Position numbers and translations under genes: made by a program
Shown: one piece after another, positions 41,300 to 49,402 of the stretch
Layout: every line of letters starts with the position of its first letter
How positions within the stretch are numbered: position 1 is the first letter of the stretch
Origin: DAOUJI01 sp034422875
GTDB lineage: Bacteria; Chloroflexota; Dehalococcoidia; Lucifugimonadales; JAGWBF01
Assembly (NCBI GenBank): GCA_034422875.1
Contig: DAOUJI010000079.1
Span: 1-64,000, forward strand
Reading direction: 5' to 3'
DNA: 64,000 bases
The notes under the pieces: model-generated
Seen by the model: the letters and a program-made list of their open reading frames with translations, nothing else
Databases searched by the model: none
Told to the model about the DNA's origin: nothing

Positions 41300-42031
41300 C
41301 TAGGCCGACAGGACTTGTAGATTGCGCCTGCTGAACCACTTTTTGATATTATCGACCTGAATCAAAGCTCCAGTGCCCTCGCCAAGCATGATGAGTCTAC
41401 CTTCCTTTCCTCGGAAGGACTTTGCTCTGGCAGTTTGCTTTACAAGAACTTTGCAACCGGGAACCAGTTGTCCCGGTTCCGAAGTCCCATTATCTATCTT
41501 CTCCGAATTCGGTGTGGAGCCGTCAATCACAGGTTCGACGACGGAATCGAAAACGCCGTCGGCCATGCTGCGCCGCCATAAGCTGAGGAACTTCAGAGCG
41601 CACTTGGCAGCGTCTTCCGTGGCTATAGAAGCTTTCATCACAGATTTTTGCGACGTGATGTCGTAGACCTCCCAAGTGTCTCCGTTGGTCGAGGCGCAAT
41701 AGCGGACGTTGGCGTTGTTCTCGATGTTCTCGCTGACTGCGTAGCCGACTGTCTGTGTGATGGGAGAGTCTTTTATCGAGAGTCTCTTGGCCTCTACGAA
41801 AATCACGACCGTTCTTCCATTGTTGCCCAACAAGGCGTAGTCGGCCCAACCGCCCGGCCCTTTAGGTTCGATTTGAACGATTGCAGGGTCTGAAACATCC
41901 CAACCCAAGACGCGCAGTATAGGGTCGATTAGGGTCACACGGGTCCGGCTTTCGTAATTTTGAATGTCGTCTCTGTGGTTTCTAATGCGCTTCTTGAGCG
42001 TTTCGATGGTCTGCACTAAGTCGTCGAGCAT
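41300..42031 (-). CDS. HsdR-N-like PD-(D/E)XK nuclease domain protein
   Basis: A 243-residue protein whose first 150 residues resemble the N-terminal nuclease domain of type I restriction HsdR: NYESRTRVTLIDPILRVLGWD, then WADYALL and VVIFVEAKRLSI, giving the D...ExK core. No helicase domain follows; instead there is a C-terminal small beta-rich segment (about 190-243). It is a stand-alone predicted nuclease, probably in defence or DNA maintenance. GGAGG is 8 nt before ATG. It shares orientation and an AT-richer stretch with the HEPN gene. Confidence 0.78.
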   Translation of the reverse strand: MLDDLVQTIETLKKRIRNHRDDIQNYESRTRVTLIDPILRVLGWDVSDPAIVQIEPKGPGGWADYALLGNNGRTVVIFVEAKRLSIKDSPITQTVGYAVSENIENNANVRYCASTNGDTWEVYDITSQKSVMKASIATEDAAKCALKFLSLWRRSMADGVFDSVVEPVIDGSTPNSEKIDNGTSEPGQLVPGCKVLVKQTARAKSFRGKEGRLIMLGEGTGALIQVDNIKKWFSRRNLQVLSA

Positions 42032-42124
42032 GGCGGTGTCCTCCGGGCCACGGGCGTCAAGCTTATTCTACGTCATGCCCAGCCTGGGCGCTATCCACGA
42101 TGACTGTGCAGCTTGCGAAGAACC

Positions 42125-42445
42125 CTATCCCGCGGGCGGGCCTACGAGGATGTCGTCGCCTTCCACCTTGACCTGGTAGACGGTGATGGGTTCCTCAGCG
42201 GGGGGTGTCTGAGGCTGGCCCGAGGTCAGGTCGAACATGGCCCCGTGGAGGGGGCATTCCACCTCCGACCCTTCCAGTTCGCCTTCCGACAGAGAGGCGT
42301 AAGCGTGGGAACAGGTGTCGTCCACGGCGTGGATGGTGCCGTTCACGTTCACTAGCAGGACGAGTTCGCTGCCCAACTCCACCACTTTCATCTTTCCGGG
42401 AAGGACTTCTCCGGTCTGTGCTGCTTTAACGAAATCTTCGGGCAT
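42125..42445 (-). CDS. Rieske [2Fe-2S] ferredoxin-type protein
   Basis: A 106-residue soluble Rieske domain. DDTCSHAYASLSEGELEG and VECPLHGAMFDLTSG give the two CxH and CxxH cluster ligands. It is the size of dioxygenase ferredoxin components or NirD-like proteins, so it may pass electrons to an oxygenase not present here. AGGAG lies 7 nt before ATG 42445; the long frame upstream overlaps the next intergenic region and is not protein-like. Confidence 0.92.
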   Translation of the reverse strand: MPEDFVKAAQTGEVLPGKMKVVELGSELVLLVNVNGTIHAVDDTCSHAYASLSEGELEGSEVECPLHGAMFDLTSGQPQTPPAEEPITVYQVKVEGDDILVGPPAG

Positions 42446-42518
42446 GGGTAGCTCCTTGTCATCTATGTTGTAAGTTAATGGAATCTGCGGGCGTCGGGCG
42501 TCATTATAAACGGTGATT

Positions 42519-43580
42519 CTACGCGGCTGCCAGCGCTTGCTTGCAGGCTGTGGAGACCCGATGGAGCGCATCGTCAACCTGAGCGTCTCCCACATGGCGG
42601 TTGAGCACCATCCTGAACCGGTCGCCGCCGGGGTAGGACACCAGGACTCCGGCCTCGGCCAAGCGTCCAACCATCTGCTGGGCCGTTCCCAGGCTCGGCT
42701 CCACTTGGGCGAACACGATGTTGGTGGGAAACATGTCCGGGTCCAGGGACAGGCCCTTCACGTTGGCCAGTCCCTCTGCCAGCCTGCGGGCGTGGGCGTG
42801 ATCCTCGGCCAACCTGTCGATCATAGTGTCCAGCGCCACGATGCCGGCCGCGGCCAGGACTCCGGCCTGTCGCATCCCGCCGCCTATCATCTTGCGCCAC
42901 TTTCTGGCCCTGTCCACGAACTCCTGGCTGCCGCAAATGAGGGAACCCACCGGTGCGCTCAGCCCCTTGGAAAGGCAGAAGGACACGTCGTCCACGTCCT
43001 GCACCAGGGAGCTGGGGGGCGCTTCCAGCGCTACCGAAGCATTGAAGATGCGCGCGCCGTCCAGGTGCACCGGGACTCCGTGGGAGTGGGCCACGTCGAC
43101 CAGCGACTTGGTCAGAGCCGCGTCCAAGACTCCGCCGTTGCACCGGTTGTGGGTGTTCTCGAGGCAGACCAGTCCCGTGGGCGGGTACTGGATATTGCCG
43201 CCGGTTCGGATGACTTCATCGAGGTCCTGGGGGTCAATCCGTCCCATATCATCGTTGGGGACTGTGCGGACTTGGGCGGCAGCCAGGGTGGCCGCTCCCG
43301 CCACCTCGTTCCACATCATGTGGGCCTCTGACCCCATGACAATCTCGTCTCCTCTGTCGCAGTGGGTGAGAGCGGCAACCAAATTGCTCATGGTGCCGCT
43401 GGCCGTGAATAGGGCTGCTTCTTTACCCAACAGGCCCGCCGCCATCTCCTCCAGCTTGTTCATGGACGGGTCCTCGCCGTATACGTCGTCCCCCACTTCC
43501 GCTGCGGCCATGGCCCGGCGCATCTCGTCGGTGGGGTGGGTTACGGTGTCGCTTCTGAGGTCTATGACTGTGTTGGGCAT
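42519..43580 (-). CDS. Low-specificity threonine aldolase family protein
   Basis: A 353-residue PLP enzyme of fold type I that cleaves L-threonine or allo-threonine to glycine and acetaldehyde. MPNTVIDLRSDTVTHPTDEM-type N-terminus (IDLRSDTVTHPT), VGDDVYGEDPSMNKLEE, SHGVPVHLDGARIFNASVAL with the PLP-binding Asp, and SFCLSKGLSAPVGSLICG with the Schiff-base Lys. All key residues are present. It is monocistronic and divergent from the alpha/beta hydrolase gene. Confidence 0.93.
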   Translation of the reverse strand: MPNTVIDLRSDTVTHPTDEMRRAMAAAEVGDDVYGEDPSMNKLEEMAAGLLGKEAALFTASGTMSNLVAALTHCDRGDEIVMGSEAHMMWNEVAGAATLAAAQVRTVPNDDMGRIDPQDLDEVIRTGGNIQYPPTGLVCLENTHNRCNGGVLDAALTKSLVDVAHSHGVPVHLDGARIFNASVALEAPPSSLVQDVDDVSFCLSKGLSAPVGSLICGSQEFVDRARKWRKMIGGGMRQAGVLAAAGIVALDTMIDRLAEDHAHARRLAEGLANVKGLSLDPDMFPTNIVFAQVEPSLGTAQQMVGRLAEAGVLVSYPGGDRFRMVLNRHVGDAQVDDALHRVSTACKQALAAA

Positions 43581-43711
43581 AGTTTACGAACCTTTTTGCA
43601 GGGTTTAGGGACAAAGATATTGGCGGCCAGGGCCGCTGGCCCATTCTATATCCACGCCTGGACTTCTTGTCAAACACATGGGCTGCTCCTAAGATGGACT
43701 ATGAGGAGCAT

Positions 43712-44347
43712 ATGCGCCAAACAGCCATAGGATTCAAAAGCAAAGGCCTGATGCTGGAAGGAGTCCTTGCGTCTCCGTCGGGTGACCAAGGCCCGTTTCC
43801 CGGGGTCGTCCTGGGACACGGGCACCCTCACCTGGGCGGCACCATGGAGAGTCCGTTGGTGCTGAACGCCACAGCCAAACTGGTGGAGGCGGGATTTGCC
43901 GCCTTCAGGTTCAACTTCAGAGGCGTCGGAGACAGCGAGGGGGAGTTCACCAATGGAAAGGCCGAGCCGCAGGATATGAAAGCAGCCCTGGATTTTGTGG
44001 GTAGACTCCCTGGGGTGGACCGCAAGTGGATCGGCGTCGTAGGGTATTCCTTCGGGGCTTCCATGGCCGCTGTGGAGGCTCCAAAGGTGAAGCGAGTTAA
44101 GGCAGCGGTTCTCGTATCGCCGCCGCCGTCGGTTTTCACATCCGCGGGTTCGTGGCCGAGAGCCCCGCTGCTGATCGTAGCCGGGTCAAAGGACAAACTT
44201 TCGCCCGTCGAGGGAATCGAGAGCCGTATAGCCGGCTTTGGGCCCGAAACACAACTCAGCGTGATTGACGGCGCAGACCATTCCTGGGAGGGTTACGAAT
44301 CGCTCCAGGCGGAAGCTGTCGCGACGTTCCTGTCCGGCTGCATGTAG
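43712..44347 (+). CDS. Alpha/beta hydrolase (dienelactone-hydrolase-like)
   Basis: A 211-residue alpha/beta hydrolase. VVLGHGHPHLGGTME is the oxyanion region, FRFNFRGVGDSEG strand 4, GVVGYSFGASMA the Ser nucleophile elbow, LIVAGSKDKLSP the Asp loop and DGADHSWEGYE the His. ATG 43712 has GAGG 5 nt upstream; ATG 43694 in the same frame is possible. Likely an esterase or serine hydrolase of unknown substrate. lspA follows 22 bp later, so they may be co-transcribed. Confidence 0.87.
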   Translation: MRQTAIGFKSKGLMLEGVLASPSGDQGPFPGVVLGHGHPHLGGTMESPLVLNATAKLVEAGFAAFRFNFRGVGDSEGEFTNGKAEPQDMKAALDFVGRLPGVDRKWIGVVGYSFGASMAAVEAPKVKRVKAAVLVSPPPSVFTSAGSWPRAPLLIVAGSKDKLSPVEGIESRIAGFGPETQLSVIDGADHSWEGYESLQAEAVATFLSGCM

Positions 44348-44369
44348 CCTCTCCACAATTGATCATAAG

Positions 44370-45044
44370 ATGGACCACGTAGAACAAGAGGAAAAAGTCA
44401 CTTGGCCCGAACGCACCTCATGGTGGAACGACCCCATTCTTCTGCTTCCCCTGGCCCTCGTGTTCGGTATAGACCAGGTCACCAAGGCCCTCGTTAGGGC
44501 TAACCTGTTCCTGGGTGAGTCTACCCCCAGAGACGGTCTGTTCAGGATAACCCACACGAGCAACACGGGGAGCGCCTTTGGCCTCTTCCCCGACCAGACC
44601 ATGTTCTTGATAATCGCCTCGCTCGTGGCCATAGGCGTCCTGCTTCTGGTGTACAAGAAGCAGCCTTTCTCGGGCTTTCCCTTGCGCCTTAGCCTGGGTA
44701 TGCAGCTGGGAGGCGCCGCCGGGAACCTCTTTGACCGCGTGCGCGTGGGGCATGTGACGGACTTCATAGACATTGGTCCCTGGCCTGTATTCAACATAGC
44801 CGACTCTGGCATCGTTATCGGGATTATCATACTGGGATACCTCTTTCTGACCTCCAGTAAAACGTCCGAACGGACGCCGGTTGACCTGACGGAAGCCCTG
44901 AACATACATAGTCCGGCAACCACCCTCAACCCGGATGAAACCGCCAACGAACCCTGCCTCATCTGCGGGGCAGCTATGGTGGACGTTCCAGGAGGCTGGC
45001 GCTGCACCAATTGCGGCGCCATGGAGTGGATGGAAGAGGAGTGA
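44370..45044 (+). CDS. lspA: Lipoprotein signal peptidase II with C-terminal zinc ribbon
   Basis: A 224-residue protein, longer than the usual 150-170. Residues about 20-165 are LspA with four membrane segments: FGIDQVTKALVR, ITHTSNTGSAFGLF, GAAGNLFDRVRVGHVTDFID and VFNIADSGIVIGI, which hold the two catalytic Asp (NLFDR region and ADS). It removes signal peptides from prolipoproteins such as those at 23.7 and 29.4 kb. The extra 50 residues end in CLICGAAMVDVPGGWRCTNC, a CxxC...CxxC zinc ribbon on the cytosolic side, a rare addition. ATG 44370 fits the family start. Its stop overlaps the next gene's GTG. Confidence 0.92.
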   Translation: MDHVEQEEKVTWPERTSWWNDPILLLPLALVFGIDQVTKALVRANLFLGESTPRDGLFRITHTSNTGSAFGLFPDQTMFLIIASLVAIGVLLLVYKKQPFSGFPLRLSLGMQLGGAAGNLFDRVRVGHVTDFIDIGPWPVFNIADSGIVIGIIILGYLFLTSSKTSERTPVDLTEALNIHSPATTLNPDETANEPCLICGAAMVDVPGGWRCTNCGAMEWMEEE

Positions 45045-46012
45045 AGACCAGAGACTTGGTCGTGGAGAAACCTACTTCCGGCGAGGGGGAACGCCTGGAC
45101 GCCTACATCGCCCAGGAATTGGCCCTGGAGATGCCTGAACTGACCCGTTCACGCGTGAGAAGATTGATAGACCAGGGCCATATTCTCCGCAACGGGACGT
45201 TCCCAAAACCCAGCTCGAAGGTCCAGACGGGAGACAGGCTTCAGGTAAACATCCCGCCGCCCCAGCCGGTCGACCTGGCGGCTGAAGACATTCCCTTGGA
45301 CGTAGTCTACCAGGACGACGATCTAATGGTGGTGGACAAGCCCGCCGGGCTTACCGTCCACCCGGCCCCCGGTCACCCGGCCCATACGCTGGTGAACGCT
45401 CTATTGTCCCTATGCGGCGACCTTAAAGGCATAGGAGGAGAGGTCCGTCCCGGCATAGTGCACAGATTGGACAAGGACACGTCGGGACTCATGGCTGTCG
45501 CCAAGACGGATCGTGCCCACCGAAGCCTGACCGACCAGTTTCGGGAACGCGACGTCGTGAAAGGCTACACCGCTTTGGTGCATGGCGCCGTGGAGCCGCC
45601 TGAGGGCGAAATCTCCCTTCCTATAGGAAGAGACACCCGCAACAGAAAACGTATGGCGACGGTCCCAGACGGACGGGAAGCCCTTACGCTCTACAGTGTA
45701 CTCAAGCGGATCGACGCAGACGGCCAACAGTTCTCCTTGGTCGAGGCTAGGCCCAAAACCGGGCGAACTCACCAGATAAGGGTCCACCTGGCTTACCTGG
45801 GAGCTCCGCTTGTGGGGGACAGGGTGTACGGAGGCGCCAAAGCAAAATGGCCCCACGCGGCACGCCACATGCTGCATGCCCATGCCCTGGGATTCCGTCA
45901 CCCTTCCCACGGCGGCTGGGTCGAGTTCGCATCGGATATTCCCGCCGATTTCAGGGCTGTGCTGGATGACCTATGGGCCTCCGCTCATGCTAAAATCCAC
46001 ACCGTGTCCTGA
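45041..46012 (+). CDS. rluD: RluA/RluD family pseudouridine synthase
   Basis: A 323-residue enzyme converting uridines in 23S rRNA to pseudouridine. An N-terminal S4 RNA-binding domain (ERLDAYIAQELALEMPELTR, SRVRRLIDQGHILRNG) precedes the catalytic domain with DDLMVVDKPAGLTVHPAPGH and GIVHRLDKDTSGLMAVAKT, whose Asp is catalytic. ARPKTGRTHQIRVHLAYLG is the family C-terminal motif. The gene starts at GTG 45041, overlapping the lspA stop (GTGA), a common lspA-rluD arrangement. RluD is the likeliest member but RluA-type specificity is not excluded. Confidence 0.92.
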   Translation: MKTRDLVVEKPTSGEGERLDAYIAQELALEMPELTRSRVRRLIDQGHILRNGTFPKPSSKVQTGDRLQVNIPPPQPVDLAAEDIPLDVVYQDDDLMVVDKPAGLTVHPAPGHPAHTLVNALLSLCGDLKGIGGEVRPGIVHRLDKDTSGLMAVAKTDRAHRSLTDQFRERDVVKGYTALVHGAVEPPEGEISLPIGRDTRNRKRMATVPDGREALTLYSVLKRIDADGQQFSLVEARPKTGRTHQIRVHLAYLGAPLVGDRVYGGAKAKWPHAARHMLHAHALGFRHPSHGGWVEFASDIPADFRAVLDDLWASAHAKIHTVS

Positions 46013-46060
46013 TCCTCGCCATCGCCGATTCAACCCACTCTCAGGAACAGATGTTTAGAA

Positions 46061-47518
46061 TTGACTAAGGTACGAGTCAGATACGCCCCCAGCCCCACCG
46101 GAGACCCCCATGTCGGCAATCTCCGGACCGCGCTGTTTAACTGGCTGCTGGCCAGGCGGCACGGCGGCGCTTTCGTGCTGAGGGTGGAAGACACCGACCA
46201 GGACCGCAAGCAGGAAGGCTCACTGGAAAAGATTCTCGAATCGCTGAGGTGGCTGGGTCTGGACTGGGACGAAGGCCCGGAAACAGGCGGCCCATACGCC
46301 CCTTATTTTCAGTCGCAACGTCTTGAATTGTACAAAGCCGAGTCAGAGCGGCTGCTTCAGAGCGGCTCCGCGTACCGTTGCTATTGCACCGTGGAGGAGC
46401 TGGCCCGGCGACGCAAAGAGCAGCAACAGGCGGGGCTCAGGGGAGGCTACAACGGCGCCTGCAGAGACCTGACCGACCCCCAACGAAAGTCCTATGAAGC
46501 GGCAGGAACCGCCTCTGTTGTGCGTTTCGCAATGCCCCGAAGCGGAGACACACAGGTCGATGACCTGGTCCGGGGACAGGTCTCATGGGGCAACGACACC
46601 CAGGAAGATTTCGTCATCATCAAGTCGGACGGATTTCCTACATACCACATGGCCAGCGTAGTGGACGACCACGCCATGGACATCACCCACGTGATGCGGG
46701 CCGAGGAGTGGCTTCCCAGCGTTCCCAGGCACGTCCGGCTTTATGAGGCTCTGGGATACGAGCCGCCCCTGTTCGCCCACTTGCCCATGATTCACGGCCC
46801 GGACCACGCCAAGCTGTCCAAGCGTCACGGCGCCGCGTCACTGCTGGAATACCGGGACATGGGCTACCTGCCCCATGCCATGATTAACTTTATGGCCCTT
46901 CTAGGCTGGGCGCTGGACGACAAAACAGACCTGATGTCCCTGCAGACCTTAACCGACAACTTCTCAATCGACCGCATCAACAAGTCGGCGGCCATATTCG
47001 ACATGGAACGGCTCCAGTGGATGAACGGCCATTACATCCGGGAGATGGATGTGTCGGACCTCGCCGACAGCATGGCGCCCTTTGTAGAGGAGAAGTTGGG
47101 CCCCGTAGACCAGGGACTCCTGGCCAAGGTTGCGCCGTTGGTCCAGGAGAGGATTAAGACGTTGGACGAGGCGCCCTACAGGGTGGCCTACTTCTTCAAC
47201 GACGTGGAGTTCGAGGATGGGGAGTTCGAGAAGTCATTGGGATTTGAAGGAGCGGAAGAGGCTCTGAAGAGGGCCTCCGACCTGTTGCGTTCGACTGAGA
47301 CCTACGGCGCCTCAACACTGGAAACGGAGTTACGGGCCCTGGGAGAAGACCTGGGTTTGTCCGGACGGAGGTTCTTTGGAGCCCTGAGGGCGGCGCTTAC
47401 CGGACGAAAAGCCACGCCTCCCCTGTTTGACTTGATGGAAGTCCTGGGCCGCGACATTTGCATACGGCGCATAGATTCCGCATTAGAACTTTTGAAAGAG
47501 GTCAGGGCTTCCGCTTAA
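46061..47518 (+). CDS. gltX: Glutamyl-tRNA synthetase
   Basis: A 485-residue class I aminoacyl-tRNA synthetase that charges tRNA-Glu. RYAPSPTGDPHVGNLRTALF holds the HIGH-type motif (HVGN), VLRVEDTDQDR the Glu-binding loop, and HAKLSKRHGAASLLEYRDMG the KMSKS-type motif (KLSKR). An anticodon-binding helical domain fills the last 170 residues. The start is TTG 46061; the ATG ten bases upstream is out of frame and blocked by a stop. glnS follows 37 bp later, so both charging enzymes for Glu/Gln are encoded together. Confidence 0.95.
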   Translation: MTKVRVRYAPSPTGDPHVGNLRTALFNWLLARRHGGAFVLRVEDTDQDRKQEGSLEKILESLRWLGLDWDEGPETGGPYAPYFQSQRLELYKAESERLLQSGSAYRCYCTVEELARRRKEQQQAGLRGGYNGACRDLTDPQRKSYEAAGTASVVRFAMPRSGDTQVDDLVRGQVSWGNDTQEDFVIIKSDGFPTYHMASVVDDHAMDITHVMRAEEWLPSVPRHVRLYEALGYEPPLFAHLPMIHGPDHAKLSKRHGAASLLEYRDMGYLPHAMINFMALLGWALDDKTDLMSLQTLTDNFSIDRINKSAAIFDMERLQWMNGHYIREMDVSDLADSMAPFVEEKLGPVDQGLLAKVAPLVQERIKTLDEAPYRVAYFFNDVEFEDGEFEKSLGFEGAEEALKRASDLLRSTETYGASTLETELRALGEDLGLSGRRFFGALRAALTGRKATPPLFDLMEVLGRDICIRRIDSALELLKEVRASA

Positions 47519-47555
47519 GCCGGAGCTGCTTGCCCAACCGCCGAGTTAGCCTGCT

Positions 47556-49244
47556 ATGACCACTGAACACGCCACTCATTCAGACTTCATCCGGCACATG
47601 ATAGCCGACGACCTGGAGTCTGGAGTCGACGACGGCAGGGTAGTGACCCGGTTCCCGCCGGAACCCAACGGGTACCTGCACATCGGCCACGCCAAGTCCA
47701 TCTGCCTGAACTTCGGCGTTGCCGAGGAAATACCCGGAGCAAGGTGCCATCTCCGGTTCGACGACACCAACCCGACGAAAGAGGACGAGGAGTACACCGA
47801 GTCCATCCAGAAGGACGTCCGCTGGCTTGGGTTCGACTGGGGAGAACACCTGTATTATGCCTCCGACTATTTCGACCGGCTCCATGAGATGGCCGTGCTC
47901 CTCATCAAAGAGGGCAAAGCCTACGTGGACAGCCTGAACCAGGACGAGATTCGGGAATACCGTGGCACCCTGACCGAGCCGGGTGTGGACAGCCCCCATC
48001 GCACCAGGTCAGTTGAGGAGAACCTTGACCTGTTCCACAGGATGAGCAACGGCGAGTTCAGCGAGGGCGCCCACGTCCTGAGGGCGAAGATAGACATGCA
48101 TTCCCCGAACCTGAACATGCGGGACCCGGTGCTGTACCGAATCTTGAAGGTCCCCCATGAAAGGTCGGGCGACAAGTGGGTTGTGTATCCCATGTATGAC
48201 TACGCCCACCCCGTGTCCGACGCCCTGGAGCACGTCACCCATTCGCTGTGCACACTGGAGTTCGAGGACCACCGTCCCCTGTACGACTGGGTTGTCGAAA
48301 ACCTGCCTCTGCCCAGCCGTCCCCGCCAGACCGAGTTCGCCCGGCTCAACCTCAGCTACACGGTGATGAGCAAGCGGCGGCTGTTGGAATTGGTGGAAGA
48401 GGGCCACGTCTCAGGCTGGGACGATCCCCGAATGCCCACCATAGCGGGCCTCCGTCGCAGAGGGTATACACCCGAGGCAATCCGTGACTTTTGCCGGAAG
48501 GTCGGAGTAGCGAGGCGCGACAACGTAATTGACATTGCCCTGCTGGAACACTCGGTGCGGGAAGACCTGAACACAAGAGCGCCCCGCCGTATGGCCGTGC
48601 TGCGTCCTCTGAAGCTGGTCATCGAGAACTACCCTGAAGGCCAAGTGGAGGAGCTGGAGGCGGTGAACAACCCCGAGGACCCCTCTGCCGGCATGAGAAA
48701 GGTCCTCTTCTCCAGGACGGTCTATATCGAGCGCGACGACTTCATGATGGACCCCCCGAAAAACTTCTACAGGTTTGCTCCGGGCCGCGAGGTGCGCCTC
48801 CAACACGCTTACCTGGTAACCTGCACCGGTGTGGCGACGGACCCGGAGACGGGGGAGCCCACGGAGCTGCGATGCACCTACGACCCCGAGTCCAGGGGCG
48901 GCTCCAGTCCCGATGGGCGACGGGTGCGGGGCACTTCCCATTGGGTGTCGGCGGAACATTCGCTGGAGGCCGAGATGCGCCTCTACGACCGCCTCTTCAT
49001 GGAGGCCGACCCCGGCCGCGACGGCGCGGACTTCAAAGAGGACCTGAACCCAGCGTCAGTCGAGGTGTTGGCTGGCTGCCGGCTGGAGACGTCCCTGGAC
49101 GTAGCTCAACCGGGCGACAGGTTCCAGTTCCTGAGGCAGGGCTATTTCTGCATGGACCCCGACTCCGCGCCAGGCAAGCCGGTCTTCAACCGCACCGTAG
49201 CCCTCCGCGACTCCTGGGCCCGGTCCCAGGGCCGGGGCGGCTAA
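47556..49244 (+). CDS. glnS: Glutaminyl-tRNA synthetase
   Basis: A 562-residue class I synthetase for tRNA-Gln. RFPPEPNGYLHIGHAKSICL carries HIGH, LRFDDTNPTKEDEEYTESI the amino-acid loop, and YTVMSKRRLLELVEEGHVSG the VMSKR motif. The C-terminal beta-barrel anticodon domain is present (RLQHAYLVTCTGV, RGTSHWVSAEHSLEAEMRLY). GlnRS is absent in many bacteria, which use the GatCAB route instead; its adjacency to gltX is notable. No clear ribosome site precedes ATG 47556. Confidence 0.95.
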   Translation: MTTEHATHSDFIRHMIADDLESGVDDGRVVTRFPPEPNGYLHIGHAKSICLNFGVAEEIPGARCHLRFDDTNPTKEDEEYTESIQKDVRWLGFDWGEHLYYASDYFDRLHEMAVLLIKEGKAYVDSLNQDEIREYRGTLTEPGVDSPHRTRSVEENLDLFHRMSNGEFSEGAHVLRAKIDMHSPNLNMRDPVLYRILKVPHERSGDKWVVYPMYDYAHPVSDALEHVTHSLCTLEFEDHRPLYDWVVENLPLPSRPRQTEFARLNLSYTVMSKRRLLELVEEGHVSGWDDPRMPTIAGLRRRGYTPEAIRDFCRKVGVARRDNVIDIALLEHSVREDLNTRAPRRMAVLRPLKLVIENYPEGQVEELEAVNNPEDPSAGMRKVLFSRTVYIERDDFMMDPPKNFYRFAPGREVRLQHAYLVTCTGVATDPETGEPTELRCTYDPESRGGSSPDGRRVRGTSHWVSAEHSLEAEMRLYDRLFMEADPGRDGADFKEDLNPASVEVLAGCRLETSLDVAQPGDRFQFLRQGYFCMDPDSAPGKPVFNRTVALRDSWARSQGRGG

Positions 49245-49402
49245 CGCCTCTCCGGTCACAGACCCCTACCAGGCCTCCACGCCGCTTCTTCGCTTTCCAT
49301 GCGTCTGTTTCTGATTCCGTATTCGTCCTGACTATACAACGAAATACATTCTGTTATCATTCGAAGCACTGAACAACCTGAATATATAGACTATTAGACC
49401 GA

